DNA from: Burkholderiales bacterium
GTDB taxonomy: Bacteria; Pseudomonadota; Gammaproteobacteria; Burkholderiales; Ga0077523
Assembly: GCA_025459035.1 (NCBI GenBank)
Contig: JALORJ010000178.1
Location: 1-5,969, forward strand
Direction: 5' to 3'
DNA length: 5,969 nucleotides
The notes below the pieces were generated by a model. That model searched no databases. It was not told where the DNA came from and saw only the letters and a list, made by a program, of their open reading frames with translations. Shown in pieces: positions 1 through 5,969 of the stretch. Position 1 is the first letter of the stretch. Each line of letters begins with the position of its first letter. A program made the position numbers and the translations under genes.

Positions 1-2170
1 CAGCTCCGGGCGCTTCCACGCGCTGGAGACGGCGACCGCGTCGCTCGCGTCCGAGCTGGCACGCCTCGCGCCGGCCGAGCTGCTGGTGGCCGACGATGTG
101 CCCGCAGACGCGCTGCCGGCCACCGGTCTGCCGGTGCGTCGCCTGCCGCCGTGGCAGTTCGACGCCGAGTCGGCCACGCGCGCGCTGACCGCGCACTTCG
201 GCACGCGCGACCTCGCGGCCTTCGGCGTCGATGCCGTGCCGCTCGCGCTGGGCGCCGCAGGTGCGTTGTTCGGCTACGTGAAGTCGACTGCCGGCGACAC
301 GCTGCCGCACGTCACCGCGCTCGCCGTCGAGTCGAGCGACGCGCTCGTCGTGCTCGACGCTGCGACGCGCCGCAACCTCGAGATCGACGCGACGCTTCGC
401 GGCGAGGCCGCACCGACGCTGCTGTCGGTGATGGACAGCACGCGCGGGGCCGCCGGCAGCCGGCTGATGCGCCACTGGCTGCATCACCCGCTGCGCGATC
501 ACGCCACGCTGCGCACGCGCCATCACGCCGTCGGTGCGCTGCGCGCGGCGGGCGACAGCCACGCCGGTGCACGCATCGGCGCCGGCGACGGCACGCCCGC
601 CACGCTCGACGCGCTTCGAACCACGCTGGCCGACATGGCCGACCTCGAGCGCATCGCCGGTCGCATCGCGCTGCGCTCGGCGCGGCCGCGCGATCTGGCG
701 GCGCTGCGCGATTCGCTCGCGGCGCTGCCCCGGCTCGCGGCCGCGCTGGACGGCCATGACAGTCCGCGGCTGGCCGCGCTGCGCGCCGCGCTCGCGGTCG
801 ATCCGGCGCCGGCCGCGTTGCTCGCGCGGGCGATCCAGCCGACCCCGGCGGCGATGGTCCGCGACGGCGGCGTGATCGCGGACGGCTTCGATTCCGAACT
901 CGACACGCTGCGCGGGCTGCAGACGAACGCGGCCGAGTTCCTGCTCGCGCTCGAGACGCGCGAGCGCGCCCGTACCGGCATCGCGACGCTGAAGGTCGCG
1001 TTCAACCGCGTGCACGGCTACTACATCGAGGTCACGCACGCGCAGGCCGCACGCGTGCCCGACGACTACCGTCGCCGCCAGACGCTGACCAACGCCGAGC
1101 GCTACATCACGCCCGAGCTGAAGGCCTTCGAGGACAAGGCGCTGTCGGCGCAGGACCGCGCGCTGGCGCGCGAGAAGTGGCTCTACGAGCAGGTGCTCGA
1201 TGCGGTCGCGGAGCACCTTGCCGCGTTGCAGAGCGCCGCGGCGGCGGTCGCCGAGATCGACGTGCTCGCGGCGTTCGCGGAGCGCGCGATCGCGCTCGAT
1301 CTGGTCGCCCCCGAGCTCACCGACGCCGAAGGCCTCGTGATCGAGGGCGGCCGGCATCCGGTCGTCGCGGCGCAGGTCGAGCACTTCGTCGCCAACGACA
1401 CGCGGCTCGAACCGTCGCGGCGACTGCTGCTGGTGACCGGGCCGAACATGGGCGGCAAGTCGACGTACATGCGCCAGACCGCGCTGATCGTGCTGCTCGC
1501 GCACGCCGGCGCGTGGGTGCCGGCGCGGCGCGCGCGGCTCGGTCCGGTCGACCGCATCTTCACGCGCATCGGCTCGGCCGACGACCTCGCCGGCGGGCGC
1601 TCGACCTTCATGGTCGAGATGACCGAGGCCGCGCACATCCTCCACCACGCGACGCCGCGCTCGGTGGTGCTGATGGACGAGATCGGCCGCGGCACGTCGA
1701 CCTTCGACGGACTGTCGCTCGCGTGGGCGATCGCGCGGCACCTGGCCGAGCGCTCGCGTGCGTGGTGCCTGTTCGCGACGCACTACTTCGAGCTGACCCG
1801 GCTCGCGGCCGAGCACGCGGACGTGGCCAACGTGCATCTCGATGCCGTCGAGCATCACGACCGCATCGTGTTCCTGCATGCCGTCGAGGACGGCCCGGCG
1901 TCGCAGAGCTACGGGCTGCAGGTCGCGCAACTGGCTGGCGTGCCGGCGTCGGTCATCCGCGCTGCGCGCCGCAAGCTGGCCGAGCTCGAATCGGCATCGA
2001 GCGCGCAGGGCGATCTGTTCTTCGGCGCGCCGACGCCTGTCGCGACCGACGCGCCGACCGCGTCGGCGGTCGAGGAGGCGCTCGCCGCGCTCGACCCCGA
2101 CGCGCTGAGCCCGCGCGAAGCGCTGGACGCGCTCTACCGGCTCAAGGCGCTGGGGACCGGCGGCGCCTGA
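1..2170 (+). CDS. mutS: DNA mismatch repair protein MutS (5' partial)
   Basis: MutS recognises mismatched and looped bases in the cytoplasm and, as an ATP-driven sliding clamp, recruits MutL. The frame is open from base 2, and the first residues (SSGRFHALE) align with about residue 151 of E. coli MutS. The mismatch-binding domain with its Phe-X-Glu motif is therefore outside the window, and the GTG at 86 is internal, not the start. In order there are the rest of the connector domain, the lever helices, the clamp (FNRVHGYYIEV near 1000, then RRRQTLTNAERYITPELK) and the ATPase. The ATPase shows Walker A GPNMGGKST at 1439-1465, the signature GRSTFMVEM near 1600, Walker B LMDE at 1670-1681 and the ATHYFEL histidine at 1781. 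QGDLFF (2006-2023) fits a beta-clamp-binding motif, and the end (LSPREALDALYRLKAL) matches the C-terminal oligomerisation helices. A Gly/Ala-rich stretch at about 545-605 is longer than in E. coli. No inactivating change is seen in the visible part. Confidence 0.97.
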   Translation, partial: SSGRFHALETATASLASELARLAPAELLVADDVPADALPATGLPVRRLPPWQFDAESATRALTAHFGTRDLAAFGVDAVPLALGAAGALFGYVKSTAGDTLPHVTALAVESSDALVVLDAATRRNLEIDATLRGEAAPTLLSVMDSTRGAAGSRLMRHWLHHPLRDHATLRTRHHAVGALRAAGDSHAGARIGAGDGTPATLDALRTTLADMADLERIAGRIALRSARPRDLAALRDSLAALPRLAAALDGHDSPRLAALRAALAVDPAPAALLARAIQPTPAAMVRDGGVIADGFDSELDTLRGLQTNAAEFLLALETRERARTGIATLKVAFNRVHGYYIEVTHAQAARVPDDYRRRQTLTNAERYITPELKAFEDKALSAQDRALAREKWLYEQVLDAVAEHLAALQSAAAAVAEIDVLAAFAERAIALDLVAPELTDAEGLVIEGGRHPVVAAQVEHFVANDTRLEPSRRLLLVTGPNMGGKSTYMRQTALIVLLAHAGAWVPARRARLGPVDRIFTRIGSADDLAGGRSTFMVEMTEAAHILHHATPRSVVLMDEIGRGTSTFDGLSLAWAIARHLAERSRAWCLFATHYFELTRLAAEHADVANVHLDAVEHHDRIVFLHAVEDGPASQSYGLQVAQLAGVPASVIRAARRKLAELESASSAQGDLFFGAPTPVATDAPTASAVEEALAALDPDALSPREALDALYRLKALGTGGA

Positions 2171-2173
2171 CGC

Positions 2174-3628
2174 TCAGTCCGACACGGCGCGGAACGCCAC
2201 GCTGCCGGTCACGTCGCCGATGTTCGCCTGGAAGCGGTAGATGCCCGACGCCCGGCTCGCGTCGGTGCCGTGGATGTGCCCGGCGAGGAACGGCGCGAAC
2301 GGCACGTCGGGGATGCAGGCGCTGCCGCAGGTCGCCCCGGTCACCGCGCCGGTGCGCACGAAGAAGCGTGCATCGGTGGGGCTCGACTTCTCGAAAACAC
2401 CGGTGCCGGTCATGTCGAAACTCGTGGCGAGCACCGGAATGTTGAGCGACAGCGCCACGGTGTTGGCCGAGAAGTTCAGCGTCAACGTGCCGGTGACGGC
2501 GTTGGGCGTACCGACGTTGAGCACGGTCGCCCCGCTGGTCACGGTCGGCGCGCTCGATCCGATCACGCTCATCGTGCCGGACAGCGACGCCAGCGCGCCG
2601 GCGGTGGGGGAGAACGGGCTCCCGGCGTAGTGGACCGACTGCAGCGGCAGCGGCGGACCGCCCGTGTCGACGGTGCCCCCCGTCCACCGACCCCACGCGA
2701 CGATGCCGTCCGAGCCATGGTCGGCGACGACCCCGTTGCGATAGTTGATGCTGCCGCAGCAGTCGACGTACGTGGTGAGCGCGCCGCCCGCAGCGAAGGT
2801 GAGCGAGCCGCCGACGATCCCTGCATTGCGCCCCCCCGACGTCGTCAGGCTGGCGACCGAGATCGCACCGGACCCCGACGGGATGTCGAGGTTGCGTGGC
2901 CCCTGATCCGGCGCGGGTGGCGTCGGGACGAACTCGAATCCGCCATCGGGCGAGCGCACGTCCCCCGTGGTGATCACCGGCGCCGGCGGCGGTGGTGGCG
3001 GCGCGGGCGGCAGGTCCACCGACCGCAGCACGATCTGCGGCTTGCTGACTGCGTCGGGCACGAACACGGTCTCGCCGGCGCCGACGAACGTGCAGCCGCC
3101 GGTGTTGCACACCGAGATGCTGCCTTCGCCCACGAACACGGCTCCGCCGCCGTCGCTCACGGCAAACTCGGTGCCGCGGATGCCGATCGTGGCGGTCGGC
3201 GTGTTCACCTGGTAGTTGGCCTTGTTGCGCTTGCCGATCAGTCCCGTCACGGTGCGGAAGCCGCCTTTCAGCAGCGACAGGAAGCCGCGCTCGCTGCCGT
3301 CGTCGCCGCGCTCGAAGCGGTAGTTGTCGATGCGCAGCGTCGTTTCGGGCTGCAGCGACATGAAGCCACCGTCGGCCATGCGCAGCTGCACCCGCCCCGT
3401 GCGGGTGTCGACGGTGTCGCCGGACGCGACCGCCAGCCCCTTGGCCGCGATGCGCGCGGACCCGTCGGCGCCGAGGATGCGCGCGTCCCCGACGGCGAAC
3501 GCGACCACGCCGGCGCCGGGGACCGCCTGCGCGAGCGCGAACGGCGCCGCACTCGCGAGCGCGACGACCACGCCGACCTGCACCAGGCGCCGCGCGTGTC
3601 GGGCAGCGACCAAGGACGGACCGCTCAT
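2174..3628 (-). CDS. Exported FecR-domain protein with C-terminal beta-rich domain
   Basis: This 484-residue protein is exported but its function is unknown. Residues 1-34 form a signal peptide: a basic start (RHARR), the hydrophobic core VGVVVALASAAPF and a probable cleavage at ALA|QA. Residues about 45-160 form a FecR domain (PF04773 type) with the hallmark ANYQVNTPTATIGIRGTEF. A proline hinge (207-217) leads to a glycine-, serine- and threonine-rich region. Its end (GHIHGTDASRASGIYRF, then GDVTGSVAFR) resembles the repeats of transferrin-binding-protein-like beta barrels. Six cysteines fall in three close pairs (174/179, 290/291, 434/438), which suits an oxidising periplasm. Unlike the FecR sigma regulator, it has no cytoplasmic anti-sigma segment and no sigma gene beside it, so it is probably a periplasmic or surface protein. 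The ATG at 3628 is chosen for its Shine-Dalgarno sequence and the signal peptide. The frame stays open far upstream, but that part is a shadow of the next gene. Confidence 0.88.
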   Translation of the reverse strand: MSGPSLVAARHARRLVQVGVVVALASAAPFALAQAVPGAGVVAFAVGDARILGADGSARIAAKGLAVASGDTVDTRTGRVQLRMADGGFMSLQPETTLRIDNYRFERGDDGSERGFLSLLKGGFRTVTGLIGKRNKANYQVNTPTATIGIRGTEFAVSDGGGAVFVGEGSISVCNTGGCTFVGAGETVFVPDAVSKPQIVLRSVDLPPAPPPPPPAPVITTGDVRSPDGGFEFVPTPPAPDQGPRNLDIPSGSGAISVASLTTSGGRNAGIVGGSLTFAAGGALTTYVDCCGSINYRNGVVADHGSDGIVAWGRWTGGTVDTGGPPLPLQSVHYAGSPFSPTAGALASLSGTMSVIGSSAPTVTSGATVLNVGTPNAVTGTLTLNFSANTVALSLNIPVLATSFDMTGTGVFEKSSPTDARFFVRTGAVTGATCGSACIPDVPFAPFLAGHIHGTDASRASGIYRFQANIGDVTGSVAFRAVSD

Positions 3629-3634
3629 CGAAAA

Positions 3635-3641
3635 CCTCTTC
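3635..3641 (-). promoter_or_regulatory. Ribosome binding site of the FecR-domain gene
   Basis: Read on the minus strand, GAAGAGG lies 6 bases before the ATG at 3628. It fixes the start inside a frame that is otherwise open for hundreds of codons upstream. I see no convincing -35/-10 pair in the 113-base spacer (3629-3741), so co-transcription with the upstream fusion gene is possible but not shown. Confidence 0.75.
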
Positions 3642-3741
3642 GCTTGGCAGGAAGTGCCACCGAGACTAACGGCGTCCCGTCGCGCCGCGCTACCCCCGAA
3701 AGTCGACGCCGGGGCCGCCAGCCGCCCCTGCCCGCGCCACG

Positions 3742-4551
3742 TCACGCCGGGCGCAGTTCGACGACCGCCGCACCGCAGCCCCATGCCGGACCGTAGCCGT
3801 GCACCTTCGCCGACACGAAGCGCCCGCCGAGCGCGCCCAGCACCCACGCCAGGTGCTTGAACCCCATGTCGACGCGGGCTTCGCGCGCGTACTGCGGCAC
3901 CTCGGCCAGCAGGTCCTCCACGCGCCCGGTGCGCAGCAGTTCGAGGATCTCGCGGTTCCACGCGTCGTCGGAGGCGTTGGCGACGCGGTCGGTCGTCGGG
4001 TCGATGTCCTCGCGGAACATGGTCCCCGACAGCCCGCCGACGCCGACGACCGCGACCCGCTTGCCCTGGGCGACGGCCTGCTCGACCGCCAGTTCGCCGA
4101 GGCGGCGGGTCGTGTCGAAGTCGTGATAGACGTTGTTGGCCGCGATGAGCACCGGGATGTCCTTGTGCGGGTTCAGCCAGTGCATCGCGACGATGGTGCC
4201 GGTGTCGAGCGGAAAGCCCTCGTGGTCCACCGCCTTCGAGCGCACGCCGCTTTCGTTGGCCGCCGCGACGCAGGCACGCGCCAGGTGCGTGTCGATGCGC
4301 AGGTCGTAACGCATCGCGCCGTGCTCGTGCCAGTTGTCGTCGACGTGCTGGCCCGAGATGCGCGGGCGCGCCTGCCACAGCTCGTCGAGCACCGCGACCC
4401 ACTGCGTCGAATACAGCACGATGACGTCGGGCCGTGCCGCCGCGAGTGCCGCCCGCGCGGTCGCATAGCCGTCGACGACGGGCTTCCACGCCGGGTTGTC
4501 CGGCACCAGCAGCGGCAGCGGGGAGCCGGGCACGATGAAGGCGGCCACCAC
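3742..4551 (-). other. AmnA-like class III extradiol dioxygenase alpha-subunit domain
   Basis: These 269 residues (406-674 from the GTG at 5766) have the length and blocks of the alpha subunit of 2-aminophenol 1,6-dioxygenase (AmnA/CnbCa) in the LigB superfamily. The blocks are AAFIVPGSPLPLL, LYSTQWVAVLDELW, HVDDNWHEHG, FPLDTGTIVA, VAVVGVGGLSGTMFREDIDP, VDMGFKHLAWVLGALGG and HGYGPAWGCGAAVVE. The iron-binding histidines of catalytic members are replaced: Gly414 stands in VPGSP, and Gln455 stands in STQW where related enzymes such as HpaD have THW. A catalytic role in this chain alone is therefore unlikely; a structural alpha partner for a beta subunit is more plausible. GTG codons at 4551 and 4548 sit where a free-standing protein would start, but no Shine-Dalgarno sequence precedes them. 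Some databases, as I recall, label such proteins as tRNA U-34 modification factors, which the sequence does not support. Confidence 0.78.
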
Positions 4552-5969
4552 GCCGGGCTCGGCGTCGGTCGCACGCGGCGCCCGGCGCCCGCCGACCCCG
4601 AAGACCACCTGCGCGAACCGGCTCCAGCGCGCCCGGGCGCGCGCCGTGTCGTCCGGCCCGCTGTGCCGCAGCGCGGCCACCACGCCCATCACCCCGCGCG
4701 GCATCAGGAACACCAGCAGCATCGACGCGAGTCCGAGCACCAGCAGGCCGCGCCCCGCATAGCCCGCCAGCAGCCGGTCGATCAGCACGTAGGCCACGGC
4801 GCCGACGATCGGTCCCGCGAGCGTGCCCATGCCGCCCGCGACCGCGATGAACACGAACGTCGCGGACCACGAGATCGCGAAGGCCGACGGCGGCGTGATG
4901 ATCACGGCGTCCATCCAGTACAGCCCCGCCGCGAGCCCGCTGAACGTGCCGGCGAGCAGGAACACCACGGTCTTCATGCGCCGGATGTCGATGCCCACCG
5001 TGCGGGCGGCCTCCTCGTCGTCGCGCACCGCCGTGAGCGCGAGGCCGTAGCGCGACCGCAGCAGCCGCCAGATGACGAGCGTCGCCACCACCAGCAGCCC
5101 GAAGCTCGCGTAGTAGAGCTGCGTCAGCGTCACGTCGGACTTGATCTGCATGCCGCCGCCGGCACCCACCACTTCCCATTCGTTGAAGACGGTCGCGACC
5201 GACTCGGCGACGAGCCAGGTCGCGATCGCGAAGTACGCGCCCTGCAGCGCGAGCAGCGGCAGCGCGCCGAGGAAGATCAGCAGCAGGATCGACACGCGCC
5301 GCACGTAGCTCGACCGGAACACGTCGGCGCCCGGCACCCAGTGCAGCAGCAGTTCGTAGGCGATCCACGCCGCCAGCGCCACGGCCACCGGCTTCCAGAC
5401 ATCGCGCCCGGTGAAGCGCTCGCCCAGCGGCACCGCCAGCAGCCAGGCGAACAGCAGCCCGGCGAGCCCGGCGAACGGCCACGCCGACCACACGTTCAGC
5501 GGCGAGTAGTAGTAGACGAGCGCGAGCGCGAAGCCGCCCAGCCCGACGAACACCTGGTTGCCGAACGACAGCAGCCCGCCATAACCCGCGAGCAGGTTCC
5601 CCAGGCCGGCGCCCCCGCTGGCGGCGCCGTCCCACGGGCCTTGCTCGCCCCAGCGGCGCTGCTCCTGCTCGCGGGACAGCCCGCCGTCCGTGCCGCCACC
5701 GCCTCTGTCGTCGCCGCCGCCCTCCTCCTCGAGCGCCTCACCCTGAGGAGCCGCGGACGGCCCCACGTGCAGCGCACGCAGCGCCGCCTCTGCAGCAGCG
5801 GCGCCGCTGGCGGCGCCGTCGCCGCCGCCGGGCAGAGCCGCCTCAGGCGAAATCGAGGGCGGCGGCGGCGGCGGCGGCGGCGGCAGGCTGTGCGTGACGG
5901 CGAGCGAGGCCTCGAGCTGCGCGGGCGCGTTGCCGGCCGCCGCGAGCGCGTGCGCCGTGAGCAGCAGGC
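3742..5969 (-). CDS. LivM-type ABC permease fused to AmnA-like (LigB-superfamily) domain, 5' partial
   Basis: One frame without stops runs from the right edge to the TGA at 3744-3742, giving about 742 residues in the window. Numbering here starts at the GTG at 5766, the only ATG or GTG candidate before the permease. That GTG has no well-placed Shine-Dalgarno sequence, and codons upstream of it remain open with strong G/C third positions, so the true start is probably beyond the window. Residues 1-54 are hydrophilic and low in complexity. Residues 55-362 are a branched-chain amino acid (HAAT family) inner-membrane permease with about eight hydrophobic segments. Conserved LivM blocks are LLAGYGGLLSFGNQVFVGLG, GAYFAIATWLVAE, DDEEAARTVGIDIRRMK and GGMGTLAGPIVGA. 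Residues 367-405 link to a complete AmnA-like domain (406-674). No partner permease, ATPase or binding protein is visible here. The substrate is unknown; an aromatic or amino acid compound is a guess from the attached domain. Confidence 0.8.
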   Translation of the reverse strand, partial: LLLTAHALAAAGNAPAQLEASLAVTHSLPPPPPPPPPSISPEAALPGGGDGAASGAAAAEAALRALHVGPSAAPQGEALEEEGGGDDRGGGGTDGGLSREQEQRRWGEQGPWDGAASGGAGLGNLLAGYGGLLSFGNQVFVGLGGFALALVYYYSPLNVWSAWPFAGLAGLLFAWLLAVPLGERFTGRDVWKPVAVALAAWIAYELLLHWVPGADVFRSSYVRRVSILLLIFLGALPLLALQGAYFAIATWLVAESVATVFNEWEVVGAGGGMQIKSDVTLTQLYYASFGLLVVATLVIWRLLRSRYGLALTAVRDDEEAARTVGIDIRRMKTVVFLLAGTFSGLAAGLYWMDAVIITPPSAFAISWSATFVFIAVAGGMGTLAGPIVGAVAYVLIDRLLAGYAGRGLLVLGLASMLLVFLMPRGVMGVVAALRHSGPDDTARARARWSRFAQVVFGVGGRRAPRATDAEPGVVAAFIVPGSPLPLLVPDNPAWKPVVDGYATARAALAAARPDVIVLYSTQWVAVLDELWQARPRISGQHVDDNWHEHGAMRYDLRIDTHLARACVAAANESGVRSKAVDHEGFPLDTGTIVAMHWLNPHKDIPVLIAANNVYHDFDTTRRLGELAVEQAVAQGKRVAVVGVGGLSGTMFREDIDPTTDRVANASDDAWNREILELLRTGRVEDLLAEVPQYAREARVDMGFKHLAWVLGALGGRFVSAKVHGYGPAWGCGAAVVELRPA
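4681..5604 (-). other. LivM-type permease region of the fusion protein
   Basis: This region covers residues 55-362, counted from the GTG at 5766. Hydrophobic segments lie at about 72-90, 95-115, 126-145, 156-190 (long, perhaps two), 217-236, 266-287, 302-331 and 339-362. The block DDEEAARTVGIDIRRMK (249-265) matches the cytoplasmic loop thought to contact the ABC ATPase. The sequence departs from ordinary LivM in one place. About 55 residues (121-175, bases 5242-5406) separate AVPLGERFTG from GAYFAIATW, which are normally close together. In contrast, the two N-terminal helices that normally precede LLAGYGG are replaced by a hydrophilic linker. Confidence 0.8.
5615..5631. repeat. 17-base direct repeat, copy 1
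   Basis: CCGCTGGCGGCGCCGTC occurs here and again at 5804-5820. The offset is 189 bases, exactly 63 codons, so both copies encode DGAASG in the fusion gene. The copies bracket most of the low-complexity linker that precedes the permease. Confidence 0.8.
5804..5820. repeat. 17-base direct repeat, copy 2
   Basis: This is an identical copy of the repeat at 5615-5631, in the same reading frame. It lies between the poly-proline tract and the acidic/glycine-rich part of the linker. The pair could mark an internal duplication or insertion, or could be a product of biased GC-rich low-complexity sequence. Confidence 0.8.
5860..5883. repeat. (CGG)8 trinucleotide tract coding for poly-proline
   Basis: Eight uninterrupted CGG units on the plus strand are read as CCG on the minus strand. 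With the adjacent CCC they give nine prolines in the fusion gene. Unit changes would keep the frame, so slippage would alter linker length rather than switch the gene off. Confidence 0.9.

Larger units (their letters stand above)
5605..5969 (-). other. Alanine-rich, poly-proline and acidic/glycine-rich N-terminal segment of the fusion
   Basis: The frame reads from the right edge as LLLTAHALAAAGNAPAQLEA, then SLAVTHSL, nine prolines, and about 90 residues rich in Gly, Ala, Glu and Asp (for example GEALEEEGGGDDRGGGG and SREQEQRRWGEQ). All codons before the proline run end in G or C, which supports real coding. The linker after it uses more T-ending codons (GCT, CCT, GGT, ATT) than its neighbours. 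I do not recognise the piece before the prolines. It may be the tail of a further domain or the start of the permease polypeptide. The linker looks disordered. Confidence 0.6.

Noticed and set aside
86..88. GTG at 86 as the mutS start codon
   Set aside because: The frame is open upstream to base 2 and encodes conserved MutS sequence (SSGRF...PAELLVADD), so the GTG is internal.
1177..2445. Long plus-strand open frame overlapping the mutS 3' half and running past its stop
   Set aside because: It is arginine-rich and low in complexity and lies in a different frame from the conserved MutS ATPase motifs. It is a GC-driven shadow.
3711..3728. Possible terminator hairpin after the fusion gene (GGGGC/GCCCC stem, 8-base loop)
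   Set aside because: The stem has only 5 pairs and no T-tract follows on the minus strand. Such stems are common at this GC content.
2270..3796. Long plus-strand open frame opposite the FecR-domain gene
   Set aside because: Its composition (Arg/Ala/Gly/His-rich, no motif) is typical of antisense shadows in very GC-rich DNA. The minus-strand gene carries clear domains.
3629..5635. Upstream extension of the FecR-domain frame, giving an apparent 1153-residue protein
   Set aside because: The extension is arginine- and alanine-rich with no recognisable domain, and it overlaps the well-supported permease/AmnA-like gene on the same strand in another frame. The ATG at 3628 has a good Shine-Dalgarno sequence and begins a signal peptide.
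3742..5969. Reading the dioxygenase-like and permease parts as a new defence or toxin system
   Set aside because: All recognisable blocks belong to transporter and aromatic-metabolism families. There is no nuclease, toxin, reverse transcriptase or repeat array to support such a role.

Overview
The window is very GC-rich DNA with almost every codon ending in G or C, no RNA genes, no insertion sequence and no CRISPR array. The MutS type, the exported FecR-domain protein and the branched-chain-amino-acid-type (LivM) permease joined to an aminophenol-dioxygenase-like domain together suggest a Gram-negative proteobacterium, most likely a betaproteobacterium of the Burkholderiales kind. That assignment is inference from protein style, not from a marker gene.

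Layout. (1) Bases 1-2170, plus strand: the mismatch repair ATPase MutS, complete at its C-terminus but missing about 150 N-terminal residues, which lie left of the window. (2) Bases 2174-3628, minus strand: an exported FecR-domain protein with a signal peptide, a proline-rich hinge and a C-terminal beta-rich domain. It converges tail to tail with mutS, with only 3 bases between the stop codons. (3) Bases 3629-3741: a 113-base spacer holding the FecR gene's ribosome binding site and no clear terminator or promoter. (4) Bases 3742-5969, minus strand: one uninterrupted reading frame that runs off the right edge. It encodes, in order, an alanine-rich piece, a run of nine prolines, a low-complexity hydrophilic linker, a LivM-type ABC permease and a complete AmnA-like (class III extradiol dioxygenase alpha-subunit type) domain.

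How the parts relate. MutS is housekeeping and unrelated to the minus-strand genes. The two minus-strand genes are codirectional and could share a transcript. The last gene is the unusual one. A membrane permease and a LigB-superfamily domain are normally separate proteins; here they share one frame with no stop codon between them. The LigB-type domain lacks both iron-binding histidines, as in the non-catalytic alpha subunits of 2-aminophenol 1,6-dioxygenase. The permease core also appears to have its first conserved block out of order or interrupted by about 55 residues. A real fusion, a lost stop codon and an assembly rearrangement are all possible explanations.
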